Shown here piece by piece: positions 14,003 to 26,432 of a DNA stretch of 64,000 nucleotides. The notes beneath the pieces were generated by a model, which saw only the letters and a program-made list of their open reading frames with translations, did no database searches and was not told the origin of the DNA. Location of the stretch: assembly GCA_029962745.1 (NCBI GenBank), contig CM057156.1, positions 29,262,647 through 29,326,646 on the forward strand. The letters are read 5' to 3'. Origin of the DNA: Echinometra lucunter (Eukaryota; Echinodermata; Echinoidea; Camarodonta; Echinometridae). The position numbers and the translations under genes are program-made. Numbering within the stretch: position 1 is the first letter of the stretch; each line of letters opens with the position of its first letter.

Positions 14003-17000
14003 CTAAATATAGGAGAGATGCAGAATTTATGACACTATGAAAATCAACCAAAAATATGATCATCACCATGTAAAGGAAGAAGCATGGAATTAATTACCTT
14101 TTCAAATGTGACAGGCTAAATTCATAGCTTTCCAAAGAAGAATAACTACTCTCTCCCACCCTAAGAAATACTAACCACTCGGCACATCTAAAATGACTGT
14201 ACTTTTAAAATATGACAGATGGTATAAAACTAAACTGTTCAAAAGTCTACTCTGTTACTGGAAGATGTGTGACCAGAAACCATTCCCAACTCAAGGAAAG
14301 TAATACCTTCCTTCCACAGGCTAAACAAAGCTCTCTTTTTTCTCTCTCTCTTTTTCTTCTAATTTCTTTTCAAAAAGTGAAGAGCCAGAAGCGTTCACAT
14401 CGTCACCTTACAATTTCACATAAAAGACATATTAGTCTCTTCACTACCTATTATAAATGAAACTTACAATGATTTTTTTTTTTTAAATCATTCTTAAACT
14501 TTCATGTTCTACCTAATGAGAAAAAAATGTTTGCCTGCTTAATGGAGAAGGAAAAAAGCAGATGAAAATGCAGACTTGGTCATTCAAAACAAATTCTGCT
14601 TACCCCATCTGGTTTCCTGATAGTCTGTATTGATATGCTCCTGGAATAAGAGGTCTGCGGTTTATCAGATGAAGGTTGCCTGGGTAATGTACCTCCAAAG
14701 ATGCGATCCATCTCTCCTTGCCTGACTACATCATCTAAATCTAAAAACAGATGAAGGAGGAATGGGTAAAATTAACATGCATTATCATCTTCCTAAATGT
14801 GTAAACCTGTTATTTTGTGAAACAAATAATCAAGTCCACTTAAAATAAAATATGAAAGTAATATAATGTAAATGAAAAAAAAAAATCACTTTCAGTGTAG
14901 AGATCAATTTTGTCTTACAATAAACTTCTTTGCCACATCTTTATTTGCAAATTTTTCAACTTTGGATGTGCAAGACAAAACTACAGAAATATGAGAGTGG
15001 CGATAAAGGTTTCTGCAATACACTTTTAAAACTAATTAACTATGATCACCCAGTTTATAATAAAGTCACTCACAAGGGCAAACAGGCACATACATGTATC
15101 TCAACAGGTACTAAGAAAAATGTCAGAAAGAGCCTCTAGGGTTCTTACCTGTATCTTCCTTTTTTGAAGCAGATGGATCAAGATTCACATCAGGAGGGAC
15201 TGAGAGAATGCTCTTTCCTTTCCTCAGCTCATCAAACTGTATGACAAGATTCAATAGAGAAGCACATTGCAAGTAAAAACGGCTGAAATTACCTAAAGAA
15301 TAATGCCTGAGGTTGTATAAAGCTGCCACACAAAAAAATGATCATTTCTCAAGTTTCATGTTCACATCAACGTGAGGTATATACTCTTGTAAGAACCAGC
15401 TATGGCTCACTTGTTTTCATGCATTTTTCATGTAGCATAACCATCCATTCTAAAAGGGTCTCACTTGATATATGCTTAGTATAAACAGGGTTATCCTTTT
15501 GACCAGTCTATATGCATGGGAGTACTGTGTTACAGTCAAAAGCTCTTGCCTCTGATATGGGAGGTCCCTGGTTCAATTCTCACATGGTGCACACATGTCT
15601 CTCTCAGTCTCAACCCAGGTGTATTAAATGGATGCCTGGCACTGCTGAGTTAATACTACTTCTAATAACAGTAACAGTCTGTTCTTGTAAAGCACTCATC
15701 ACATTATGATTTTATATCTCTCTGTGCTTCCAAAGCACTATGGAGGTTTTATTATACTGGCTTTAGCCAAGCTGCAATTACAGCACTCAAGTATTTCAAG
15801 GAATTAATTCCTGATAGGTTCCCATCTGCCTCACCTGGTTCGATGTCTTGCCATAGGACTAATACAGGGTGTATCAATAAAAACGTTACACTTTTGTGAA
15901 AATTATAAAAATTATATTTCAAATATTTCGAAGAGTTTTTCATGTTAATAGATGCCCAATGGACTCATCTATCAGTGCCACTAACAAAACAAATTTTAAT
16001 TCACGCTCGGCCGCACACTGACTGTTTTTTTTTTTCAGAGTGTGAAAAATGACTTGCGCCAAAAAAGTCGGCAGGCCATTTAATTGTATCGTGTTTTTGC
16101 GTGGTCTGGTCAGTGGTGTTAGAAATAAAATTCATGATAACCTTCCAAATATTATAAAACATGCATAAACACTTTGTTCTCCTCACGATTATGCTCCCAA
16201 ATGTATGAAAATTAAATAATTCTGACATTTATTTCAATGGTTATTATTGGTGAACAACTGCTTTTATAAAACACGCTGGCTTCTGGTTTACGTGATTCCG
16301 GCCAATCAGAAGGCAGCATTTACTGGCTCGTTCACGATCGACTTCTACAATATACGTTGACAACCAAGATGGCGACCGACGCTACGGCTGCTGGTTCGTC
16401 AACAAGTTCAGAATTAAAGTGTTTTATTCACTTCGAAAGTGCTTCTGAGGATGATTTAAACGCATTTAATGCAACAACGTGGGCGAAATCTTTGACTAGT
16501 GCTGCGATTTGGAAGCATTCTGATGGCAAAAAGGCCAACATTGCAACAGATTTTCTGGCACTGATCAACACAACCAGCGACAGCGTTGATGAAATTCCAC
16601 ACAAGCTGGTTTTCATCGAAAACACTACCAGCAATTTACAGATAAAACAAAGGTTGACCAAGCTAAGAGAAAGCAGAAGAAAGCAGAACTGGAAGATGAA
16701 GGTGAGTTTACTTGAGAATATTTTCACGGGAAATTGCATGTAATCATTTACTTGTGATAGGCTCTAGGCCTAGTACTAGCCCAAGGCCCAAGGCAAAGAT
16801 CATGAACACGATGAACAGGCGACTACATTTTTAATTGCAATGTAGGAAATCATTTCTTATTTCAGTTTAGAAAAAAAAAACATGGTTAATGATCCGGTAA
16901 TCGCATGAATTTTTAATCAAATGAACGGTGCCAAATATTGATTAAAAATTCATGCGATTACCCGATCATTAACCATGTCTTTTTTTCTAAACTGAAATAA

Positions 17001-20000
17001 GAAATGATTTATTACATGCATAGTCGCCTGTAATCACGGCTTAGCAATGTTAGTGTCTAGATCTAGATCTAGATGTGACTTAAGATAAGTTGAGTTGAGT
17101 TGAAAAAATTGATCCCCCACCATTGGTAAAATGGCGCTTATTTAAAAATAGAAAAATTAAATACATCATAATAATATGATGCAATACATACCGATACACG
17201 TCTTTGACATGCCATCGTGTATGTATTGTTGGTAAAGCTGGCCAGCGCCTAGAGGGACGGAATGCTGCCCAAATTTTCATTCACGTAAAGAGATCCAGAC
17301 CTATTTTGGATTGTGCCTGTCATTTTGCAGTTACGTTTTGTTATTGACTATTCATTTTTTATTGTGTATGATGCAATACATACCGATGCATATCTTTGAT
17401 ATGACATCGTGTATGTATTGCTAGTAAAGCTGGCCAGCGCCTTGAGGGATGGAATTCTGCCCAAATTTTCATTCACGAAAAGAGATCCAGACCTATTTGC
17501 GGTTACAAAAGAGCCGAACTAAAGCATTTAAAGCAGGCCCATTATGACCCATTTTAAAAGGGTTTGTTTTACATAATAATGCAATTAAACGTGTGTTTTT
17601 GTCACTGCATGGTATACACATAAATAGTCCTCTTGTTCCCCTTATGATACTTTCTTCTGTAATAAATGCTCCTTTTATCATCTTGCAATTATATTATAAT
17701 TTATTTTTGCGAGCAAATTAGTGTGTTCCACACTTGGAAATTCCTAATACTGTTATTGAGAAACTGAATGTTGATTATTAGAATAATTACTCAAATTTAT
17801 CGTTTCGAACCCAGAATTATTGACATACAATAACTGAATAAAAAAAGTGCATATGCGTATCACATATCTATTATTTAATTACTCTTTTTGTTTTATTTTT
17901 ATTTTTCCCCAGATTCATCAGAAAAACCAGAGCAGAAGAAGCCACGAAGAGAACTACGATCCAGAGCGGCAGCCACCAGTTCCCGACGTTCTATGCATGT
18001 ACTCCCAGCAGAGTGTATCATCTGTCAGAAGAGTGGACGGTTGGATATAAAGAAGAAAGGAAAGCGTGTGAATGAGCCACTTTCCAACTGTGAGATAGTC
18101 AACGGAGGGCGAATTCTAGAGCAGGCTATCAACGAGCAAAGTACTCGCATCTTACGGCTCATCCAACATCAAGATTGCGTTGTCATAGAAGTCATGTACC
18201 ATGCAACGTGTTACCTGAATTACAAACGACCTTTGACAAGGAAAGGAAACAAGCAGCAGCATGACAGGCACTACACTGAGTCATTTAAGAAGTTCTGTAA
18301 GGATGTAGTGGAGGAAAAGCTGATTAAGGAGGAGAAGGCATGGGAGTTGGTCGCGCTCAAGAAGAAATTTGTCCAAGTTGTAGCCGAAGTTGAGAAGGTG
18401 GATGCCAGTTCGTATAAGACAAACAGTTTGAAGGGTCGACGACAAAGTACATACCCATGTCTAAGATTTGCAAGACCGAAGAATCCTAATGAGAGCGACA
18501 TTGTGTATGCTAAGCAGCTTTCGGCAGAGACCCTTTTTGCTAACAGCAGGGCTTCCGTTGATGGACCGTCTGGTACTGACACCAGCACAGACTCGGAGGA
18601 AGATTAAGGCTTTGTTTTACAACGAAGTAGAGCAACAGGATCCACTCTGACAGAGATGTACAACAGCGCCATATATTTGAAGAAAGAAATTGAAGATATA
18701 CCAACACAAACTATGCCATGGCCACCAGACTCAACACATCTGACACTGGACACAGCAGAGAAGATCGTTCCAACTAAGCTCTACAACTTCCTCTCATGGA
18801 TGGTTGGTTTCAATGAAGAACAGCTTCTGCTCTTCCGGCTTGTCGGTCTTCTTGATGACCTTCCCCGAAGCGAACTGTTGGATGAACGTGGGGACCATCA
18901 TGAACTTCTTTGGTGAACTAGTGGAGGTTTAGGAAAACATTTCATTGTCCCTCAGCCAAATTTTAGAGACCATCAATATCTTTAAAACTATGGTAGCTTT
19001 CTTGATTTGGGCCTCCCTTTTGAAATTATTGTGTTTTTTATTAATTTTTTTTCTGAAAAATTGTCAATTTTTTTTGATCGGCCATATCCCATTAACTAAG
19101 GTACCTAGAAAAAAAGAATCATAGGAATAAAGGTCATCATCCAATAATGATGTGTACCAAATTTGAAACAAATCTGAAAAAAAATAAACAAATGCATAAA
19201 CTTTGAAAAACTTTGAAAAATTGCTCTAAAATATGGGCAGAAATGACCTTTTGACCTTGACCTTTGACCTTCATTTTCCCCCCATTTTTGGAAGCGCCAA
19301 TTATTCTTATATAAGTGTGCAAGGTCACAATGATTTTTTAAAGTGATTTTGGACATTAAATGTAGAGGGCTCCCTCTCTTGTTGAAATGCCATTTCAATA
19401 ATTAGCTGATTATCTCATTAATGGGATCACATTTTTTCGGAGAACAAAATGTTTTTTTCTTCAGTAGCAACCATATAACCAATTTATAATGTTATATTCT
19501 AACACCAGTCATCAGACCATGCAACTTTTTAAATGAAGCCTTAACATTGCTATGGCCTACAGTCTAAAATGAAAGAAGAGCTAGGGACAATTAAACCAGC
19601 AGTCTAAACATGTAAGTACTCCCATTCAAAGAAATTGCTCTTTGCCACAGAGTTGCCCAACTGCTGAAAGTTTGACTGACTGATTGATGGTTTGGGCACT
19701 TTATTTAAATATAAATATAATTTTCATAATTTTTTCAAAAGTGCAACGTTTTTATTGATACACACTGTATAGGGCTAATGAAATATTTTTGTGAATTATA
19801 TACACTCTTCACTGCTCCCTATGCCTCAAGAATTTTTTAAATACCAAGCAATTAATTGGGCAGAGAATAAAACCAAAAGAAATAAAACATGATGGAATGG
19901 AGTTTTTTTTAAATGCTTGCTTTTTCCTTGTTATGTTTAGGAGATACATGTATTACCAACTGTCTTCTATTCTTTACTCTTCTTAGTGATTTCTACTGAT

Positions 20001-21650
20001 TTCATTCCAATTAAATGAAAGGAAGTATTACCCATGACAGAGGTTCCTTCAAATCTCTCTTTGGCACGGTTGTGCCTGAGGGCGGGCTTGGTTCTGAACC
20101 ATCTGTAGAGTCTGGTTCTTTCAGCATGTGGTCTCTTGGCAACTTCACCTCTGGCTGTGCAGAGGATGGTGGAGAAATCCTTGGAACATCTAAAAGATTG
20201 TTTTTAAAAGAAAAACAAGATTTTTTTTTTTTTTTTTTTTTGCATTGCCTGATATAAAACTTACTCAGGTTCAAATCTCACAGCCAAAAACACCTGCTCC
20301 AGGTGATCATTAATCATGGAAGAAAAATATGAACCTATGCTACATGTAGCCCATTCCAAATTCTTAGAACTAAAGAATTGATTTCATGTTTAAATATCCG
20401 CTCAACACAAAGCCTGAGATAACTAGCAGATACAATGTGATTGAAATAGCTAGTAGGCTGCATACACATTCCCTTCCATGATTTTCTATATTCAATATAC
20501 TCATAAATATTTTCATTCCGATTAAAGAAGTTTGATATTATACATTCATTACAATGAATTTTTCTTACCCACAGGAGGAAAATCAGCTGTATCAAAGCTT
20601 TTGGACATATCATCAAAGAGTCTAAAGAAGTCATTCATTTCATTTTCAAACAAGAAGAAGCCTCCCCCTGGAAATGGTCCTCGTCTTCCAGGTGGACCTT
20701 CATCATCCTCATCTTCCATGTCGTGTGGTGGTTGATTGTGGAAGCCACCAGGAGACGAGGGGAAGAATCCATGAAATGGGTTGTGATCATCTTCTCTGTT
20801 AGAGGGATTATTCCTGAAGAAGAAAAGGATTGATAATACTCATTTATACATGTACAGCTTATCTGTGCACAGTAGTCATTACACCAGAAAAGCTTCAATA
20901 GCTTTTTTTTTTTTTTAATTTTTGTTTTATCAGCGGGCATTTTGGCTTGCTAAATCATTCATACATGAGAGGAAAATAATTATTTAAAATTTCAATTTCA
21001 ACTCTGAATCCCCAAATTTGTGGCACATTAAGAGTTGATGAGTCCCTGAATCAGATAATCTAGCAAATTTAAGAAAATTAAATCTTGTTTAGGGCAATTT
21101 TGTTGTCCTGTTTTGACTGCTGCAATGGTGAATGTTCGATACAGTCCCACTATAAAGTATGACGACTGATGAGTGGATACTGAAAATGAAATGATTCCAC
21201 TTTCTTGCCTGTAGGCTGTTAATGTTATTAACCAGAGGCAGTGATTCAGATTACAAATTCTAAAAATTCTAACATACTAAACTATCACTCAACAATGTTC
21301 CCTGCTCCTTGTCTATTCTCTAAGGAGAATGAGGAAGATGGTCTTTTTAAGACAGCCATAAAGCGCCACTGACTCGATTTAAGAAATGAATTGTACGTGT
21401 GTCAAGTGTGTTCAAGCAATGGAATAAGCAGGGCCACAATAAGGAACGCACACATAGTTGTACGTGTGGGACTGTTGTACAAAATAACCTACCATAATGA
21501 GGGTAAAATATATTTTCTTGGGTAAATAAAGCAATTGAAAAATGTAGAATTGTGATAAACTGTATTATCTTTTATTTCTTACCTATGTCCTCTTTCAGGA
21601 AATCTGTGTTTTCCGAAAAATGACTTGAAAATATCTTCGAGTGTCGACAT
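13664..21650 (-). CDS. HAX1: HAX1 homologue (HCLS1-associated protein X-1), complete gene
   Basis: Six coding exons, in transcript order 21650-21583, 20813-20569, 20189-20032, 15236-15149, 14734-14604 and 14002-13664, join without a frame break into 342 codons plus TGA. Human HAX1 has 279. HAX1 is an intrinsically disordered, mainly mitochondrial survival factor that also binds cortactin/HS1-type actin regulators. Recognisable parts are the N-terminus with IFKSFFG, a GF/PF-rich stretch with the acidic patch MEDEDDEG (exon 2), LPRDHMLKEPDS (exon 3), the conserved RSISIQTIRKPDG then RRTERDGKGNVTTTVT (exons 5-6), and the C-terminal FFGSWFKH. An in-frame TGA lies four codons before the ATG, and all introns are GT-AG. 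Oddities: intron 3 is 4.8 kb and holds a DNA transposon, and the last exon has an internal duplication (about R-P-x-FWPG/D-x-RR) that lengthens the tail. The identification rests on motif order and is strong. Confidence 0.9.
14604..14734 (-). CDS. HAX1: HAX1 coding exon 5
   Basis: Residues 187-230. It carries the best-conserved HAX1 block, SYSRSISIQTIRKPDG, and ends in phase 0 at donor GTAAGC. Confidence 0.9.
15149..15236 (-). CDS. HAX1: HAX1 coding exon 4
   Basis: Residues 158-186 and one base. A short, poorly conserved linker beginning FDELRKGKS. The frame and both splice sites (ACAG acceptor, GTAAGA donor) fit exons 3 and 5 exactly. Confidence 0.8.
15510..15640 (+). mobile_element. tRNA-derived SINE (old copy)
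   Basis: A degenerate tRNA-like head with a B box (CTGGTTCAATTC) is followed by a body with TCTCAACCCAGGTGTATTAAATGG, shared with the SINE at 44620. It lies in HAX1 intron 3, left of the 15865 transposon. Confidence 0.55.
16816..17030. repeat. Near-perfect palindrome inside the transposon intron
   Basis: CAGGCGACTA at 16816 and its complement TAGTCGCCTG at 17021-17030 bound two arms of about 100 bases. The inner arms (AATCGCATGAATTTTTAATC) match almost base for base. It looks like a small fold-back element nested in the larger transposon. Confidence 0.8.
17172..17500. repeat. Tandem-like direct duplication of about 135 bp
   Basis: A block starting TATGATGCAATACATACCGA near 17175 recurs near 17367, including GTAAAGCTGGCCAGCGCC and GAGATCCAGACCTATTT. 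Each copy also contains an internal inverted pair (GCAATACATAC / GTATGTATTG). Confidence 0.8.
20032..20189 (-). CDS. HAX1: HAX1 coding exon 3
   Basis: Residues 105-157. It contains LPRDHMLKEPDS, which matches the LRDSML-type segment of vertebrate HAX1. It ends in phase 0 at donor GTAATA. The next intron (20031-15237) contains the transposon. Confidence 0.85.
20569..20813 (-). CDS. HAX1: HAX1 coding exon 2
   Basis: Residues 23-104. It carries the Phe/Gly/Pro-rich region, an acidic patch (MEDEDDEG) and FFRLFDDM. The acceptor follows TTCTTCAG and the donor is GTAAGA. Confidence 0.88.
21583..21650 (-). CDS. HAX1: HAX1 coding exon 1
   Basis: Encodes residues 1-22 and two bases of the next codon, beginning MSTLEDIFKSFFG. 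The ATG is preceded in frame by TGA and has A at -3. The donor is GTAAGA. Confidence 0.88.
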
Positions 21651-24162
21651 GTTCTTGCATCAGAGTATATTACGCAACGTTTCCGTGCATCAATTACACA
21701 AGATTTCTCTCCAAGTAATAACGCTCAACTAAACTAGACCTATTTCTCTCTAAAAGAAGGAAAGGGGGAGGGGTAGATATTGTGAAAAATGGTTTAAATC
21801 AATTGCAGTTACAGTTTTCTCTTCTGTATTGAAGCAATTTTATACGAAAGGTAAAACTTTATTTGCGATTTGTCGATGTTAAATGTATTGTAATTGTATT
21901 TTTTCCTTCTTTTAAATGAAATGTGGAACTTTAATTACATCTTTGTTTATATGATTTTTTTCCCTTGAAATAAGAAGCTTTATTCGCAAATATGAGAATT
22001 ATTTTACATCATTGTTTTGAAATGTGAAACATTAGTCAACCGTTAGTGTTATGTGAAGATTATTTGTAGTTCTGTATAATGTTACAAATTATGTATAATT
22101 TCCTTTTTGAGAGAAAAGAATAAAAACCTGTAAAAACAACAAAAAATAAAGACCGAGGTCTCTTCTGCATTCGCACGATGAGCATGCGACATGTGCATGA
22201 TATAGCAAAGATTGTAATCTTTAATAAAAAAAAAAAATAGGTAAGTAGTCAGAAGAGAAATTGATAATTAGGCTCAAGATCAATGTTGTTATTTGTTGCT
22301 GTTGTTTTTATCTTGTAGTTCATGAGTTGAAGAACATTGTATTTGTATACAGGGGCGGCATACCGAGTCTTTCAAAGTGGGGGTATACCAGAGAAAAGGG
22401 GCACCTTTTGGAAAAATAAATAAATAAAAAGGAGCATGGTGGGAGGGGCACTCACTGGCCAATTAAGTCCGTAATGAAGGGCTCTGGAAAGTATCTTCTG
22501 AAGGAGAGGACGGTACCTTTAACTAGATTTTACTTTTTCTTAAAAAGGGGTCCTTAGAATTTTTTCCCAAAAAATGTTAATGCCATACTTTCATTTTTGT
22601 GTGTTTTGTTTTCTTTTGTTTTTTAGAACGAAATGTTTATACGACATAAAATGCGAACTTGCAAAGAAAGCCAGTTTTATTTGATACATTTCCCTGTTTT
22701 TTGATTTGCTAGAATCATTAGACCAACTAATCTTCATTGCAGCTGCGCGCCTTTGATTTAAAAATCGTTTCCCCCCCCCCCTTTTTCTCCCATCCTTTTT
22801 CTTTCTCTTTCCTTCTTTTCTTTTCTTTTCTTTCGTTTTCCTATATCTTTCCCTGTTTCCTTTTCTTTTTTTCTTTCCTCTCATTTCTTTTCCTGTTTTC
22901 CCTTTCTTCATCTTCCCTCTTAAAAATACTTTTGCCACTTTCTTTTTGTGGACAGAAGTGACGCATTTGCCAACAGAAACTTTAGGAGGACCCCCCCCCC
23001 CCCCCCACTCTAGCGACGCCCGTGGATGTCTCTGACTGTAATAGTGCTCTTTGCTAAATTCTTCTTTTAGAAAAAAAAAAAGAAAAAGAAAGCCCACGTA
23101 TCTCACTATCATCAGGCAAAAAAAAGGTAAAGCAATACCGAAATGGATCAGAGAGGCAACAAATTTAAACTTTTTGTAAGTGAGGATTTCAAAATTTTCT
23201 TGCTCACTTCGCTCGCTCTTCATATTTAGAAGCAGGATGGCTTGAGACAGCATGGACCAGCGAGATATATTCTATTTGGTAAAGTGGTGAACAAATATAC
23301 CATTCAAAGAAATTAAAAGGTCTAAACTGTATTTTGACGACAAAATTAAAAGTCGTTATTTTGGCTCGCTCGCTTCGCTCACTCGCAAAATAGAAAATAT
23401 TGGGTGTGTGTGTGGGGGGGGGGGGGGGGGTGGGCGAGTGTGTGCGTGTGTGTGTGTGCGCAAAAAAAAATTATTTCGGGTGCCCCCCTAGTGCCCCCTA
23501 CTGGAAAAAAATCCTAGCTATGCCAGTGCGGAAAAGCCGGGATCAGAGGTGGCGTTGCCGCTTGAGGCTAATGACGGGAAAATTCTGGGACCGGGGTATC
23601 AACATAATTGTTTTCATCCAAGAGCGTCTGACCATGGGATTATTCCCAGGATATTTTCACATGCTATATTGCTTCAAGAAAATATACATGAGCTAAATCA
23701 AACGTTGCATGGTGGAAAGATATTATTATTCATCATTACTACGTATGAATCAGAGGAAATTTACAGATCCCAAATACTGCATCAGTCAGTCATTGTTAAA
23801 ACAAAAGCAACAAACAAAACAACAACAAAACCCACCTATATGGCGGGGGGGGGGGGGGGCTCATGCTTGTTAAGTTTGCTTTCCAAAATATTGGTATATT
23901 AAATTTTCGACCGATGCTTTAAAATCTACGATGCAGAAAGACGGTGCACAATATACTGCTCAGACATGTCAAATGGATTTACTCGCAATGCATGACGAAA
24001 ACAAACAAACAGTCAAACAAAAACGATAAAACGTAAGGTTGTTTATATGATTTTTAGAAGTCATTTATCTTCGTATGTTTATCCCTCAAGCTGTATTCTC
24101 ATGTTTTCCCCCTTTTGATACACACAGGGATATGGAGTATCATGAAAGAGAGAAAAGGGAGC

Positions 24163-24163
<1 letters not shown>

Positions 24164-24238
<75 letters not shown>
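24164..24238. repeat. GA microsatellite
   Basis: More than 30 uninterrupted GA units. It creates artefactual Arg-Glu and Ser-Leu frames on the two strands. Confidence 0.95.
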
Positions 24239-24242
<4 letters not shown>

Positions 24243-24604
24243 GGTGGGGCGCAAGTGAGGGAGGAGGGAGAGAGAGATCAAATGGGGGTAGAGATAATGG
24301 GGTGGGGCCTCGATATAATTATATAAGAGGAGAACATACTCTCTAAACATACGTAACTGGAAGTCCACCCTTTGGAGATTCATAATGAGGGCTCAAGTGG
24401 GAATATAAAGCCATGCTTAAAATAATGAAATCCACACCAAATGATCATCCATCAAAGAATAATAGTGGTTTGAACTTATCCACATGAGAGTGACTTTCAC
24501 TATAATATAAATGAAGATTTCTACAATAATCCTGGGCATGCTAAGCTTAAGTGAAGTGATCCTTGACGTAACTCCTCAAATATTGGATATTCATGTTTAG
24601 AGTT

Positions 24605-24627
24605 TTGATTGATTGATTGATTGATTA

Positions 24628-24688
<61 letters not shown>

Positions 24689-24727
24689 CTGATTGATTGA
24701 TTGATTCAGTGACTGACTGATTGATGC
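24605..24727. repeat. GATT microsatellite, probable LINE tail
   Basis: About 25 GATT units with a few substitutions are followed by CAGTTTATTTCATTTCC. On the minus strand this is AATAAA plus a tetranucleotide tail, matching the arrangement of the LINE-like ends at 3744 and 9280. Confidence 0.75.
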
Positions 24728-24822
24728 AGTTTATTTCATTTCCAAGTTTCCATAATCAAAATCATAATTTTACAAAGTAAAAATCATGAACACTGATGAA
24801 ATAAAAAGAGAATGGGAGCCTA

Positions 24823-25036
24823 CACTGTAAAAAAAAATACTCTAGGAATTTACAGTAAATCAAACAGTAAAATGCTGTATCATTTAGAGTTAAATATTAT
24901 TTTACTGCTGTTTACAGTTTTACCGTAGAATAAACAGTACAATACTGTAAAAAAAAAACAATACAGTGAATTACAGGCAGCAGAGTTCATGCCAGTAATA
25001 ATTTACTATAAATTTTATACAGTAATTTTTACAGTG
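24823..25036. mobile_element. mariner-type MITE, CACTGTAAAAA ends
   Basis: The termini are CACTGTAAAAAAA and TTTTTACAGTG with TA on both flanks (24821-24822 and 25037-25038), as expected of a Tc1/mariner-mobilised non-autonomous element of 214 bp. The interior repeats TTTACAGTA-like words. It sits in the presumed LINE fragment that follows the GATT tail. Confidence 0.75.
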
Positions 25037-26432
25037 TACTGGAAAGCATAGCTTGTTTGTGTATATGGTTCCCTGTAAGAAGTATGAATGTTAACACATC
25101 TTTCATAAAAGAATGGAATATATTGGAGGTAAAAATACAAATTATATTTTTCATGATTATCAAGTATAATTCTATATTCATGAAATCCAGGATCTGCCAT
25201 GCAGTGATCATAGCAGAATGCCGTCATGGTTGAAATACGAAAAGCAACAGATTACAAGACAGGTGACTCAAAGGACAGAAAACTGACCAAATAGAACAGG
25301 ACAGAACATGATAGGACAAGACAAGGCAGAACAAGACAAGAAAAAGAAATTTTAAAAAAGGGAAAAACACGAAAAAACAAGGAAAGACAAAAAAGGGGAA
25401 AAAGAAAGACAAGGCGAAACAAGATAATGTTGCACCAAATAAAGATTTGAAAGGGGGGGGGGCTTTAACTCATAGATGAACTGTATTTTAGAATTTTTCT
25501 CTTTTTTTTCTTTTTTTTTTTTGTTCCCTCTACTATAATGTATGGGTTTATTTCTGACTGGATCTGGAAGAGAGTTACAGTTTTGAACCAGTAAGCATGG
25601 TAAGTATAAATGTTGTTTTATAAATCAATTTTCTTGTTTTTTGGGGGGCGGGGGTAAATGAAAAAGCAGACCTAGTAGGGTAATGATGAATATTAACATT
25701 CTTTGTAAACACTGAATAAGAAAAATCGGGCTTTCCTTTCTATTCTAATTAAGTATTCCAAGATTATAACTGTATAAATACTTATCTTTAGTTCCTAATG
25801 AATTCAGATTTAATAATTCAGTAACTTTTCAATACTTATTCAAAATTTACATTTTGGGCAGAGTTTTTGCAAAGGCAAAAGATGTGCAATCATTAATGAT
25901 TTAGTTTTCAGTTCAGAAGAATCACTTCAGAGATGATCGAGCCGAAATTATAGCCGGAATGATAGCAATACCATCAAGTCTACCATGACGGTGGTGGCTT
26001 ACCATATTTTGCTCGAATTAGGATGAACATTATCAGCATCAAGCTATATAATGAAATATCAAATAATCTGCAAGATGAATCAATAAAAAAATTTGATACC
26101 TCAAAGAATTAAGACTATTCGGGTTAATTAGGGCGTGGCACAAAACCTTAACAGGGTCTTCGATAGTGCGCGCTTTTGTGTTGGGGAAATTCCCTGCGAA
26201 AGGGCATGAAAACATTGCCAGTCATAAGAATTCAAAAAATTAAAAACAAACAATGAATGATAAAAAAAAATAAATTACATTTTACTCTCAAAAAATTTCA
26301 AAAAAAAATTTAATAAATTTTTAAGTAATTTATATCATTTAACTATTTTTAATGAATTAAAAAGCGAATATAATCTTTATCAAATTGGCATTCTAGCAAG
26401 GTTGAACTTGGAAGGCGGGGCTCGTGCGAATG

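Larger units (their letters stand above)
16369..18916 (+). pseudogene. Broken transposon-encoded gene with Cys/His module
   Basis: Exon 1 starts at ATG 16369 (A at -3, G at +4) and ends at 16701. Exon 2 starts at 17913 after TTTTTCCCCAG. The frame that joins across the intron (AELEDE to DSSEKPEQ) is not the ATG frame: a shift is needed near 16605-16615, after which HYQQFTDKTKVD appears. Exon 2 reads a possible metal-binding module, CIICQK then YHATCYLNY, is interrupted by TAA at 18605-18607 and stays open afterwards (YNFLSWMVG near 18790) until 18916, where similarity seems to stop abruptly. Such CxxC/HxxxC proteins, I recall, are common in marine invertebrate transposons, but their function is unknown to me. 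The catalytic part appears deleted. At least one frameshift and one nonsense change make this a dead copy. Confidence 0.7.
15865..19767 (+). mobile_element. 3.9 kb DNA transposon with TIRs inside HAX1 intron 3
   Basis: The left end CAGGGTGTATCAATAAAAAC is matched in inverse orientation at the right end (GTTTTTATTGATACACACTG). The inverted similarity continues for about 55 bases. TA dinucleotides flank both ends (15863-15864 and 19768-19769), so a TA target duplication is likely but weak evidence on its own. The interior carries a split pseudogene, a long palindrome at 16816-17030 and a 192-bp-spaced direct duplication. The element reads plus strand while the host gene reads minus. I cannot name the superfamily. 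Confidence 0.75.
21651..26429. other. Divergent intergenic region between HAX1 and RASA1
   Basis: 4.8 kb with no supported gene. It must hold both promoters, but I see no TATA box at a plausible distance. It contains CT-rich DNA (22770-22960), G/C homopolymers (22770, 22990, 23414, 23846), a GA microsatellite (24164), a GATT microsatellite (24605) and a mariner-like MITE (24823). Fragments with TCGCTCGCTTCGCTCACTCGC near 23210 and 23370 suggest a shared repeat. Confidence 0.6.

Noticed and set aside
13656..14006. 116-codon plus-strand frame
   Set aside because: Shadow of HAX1 exon 6, whose minus-strand frame continues a conserved family motif.
18271..18588. 105-codon minus-strand frame
   Set aside because: Shadow of the transposon-encoded exon on the plus strand.
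22591..23253. 220-codon minus-strand open frame, one of the longest in the window
   Set aside because: It is Lys/Arg/Gly-rich because it reads a CT/poly-C tract in reverse. It has no splice support or family resemblance.
24075..24383. Arg-Glu and Ser-Leu repeat frames on both strands
   Set aside because: Translation of a GA microsatellite.
24605..24727. CRISPR-like short regular repeat
   Set aside because: Simple GATT microsatellite without spacers, in a eukaryotic genome.
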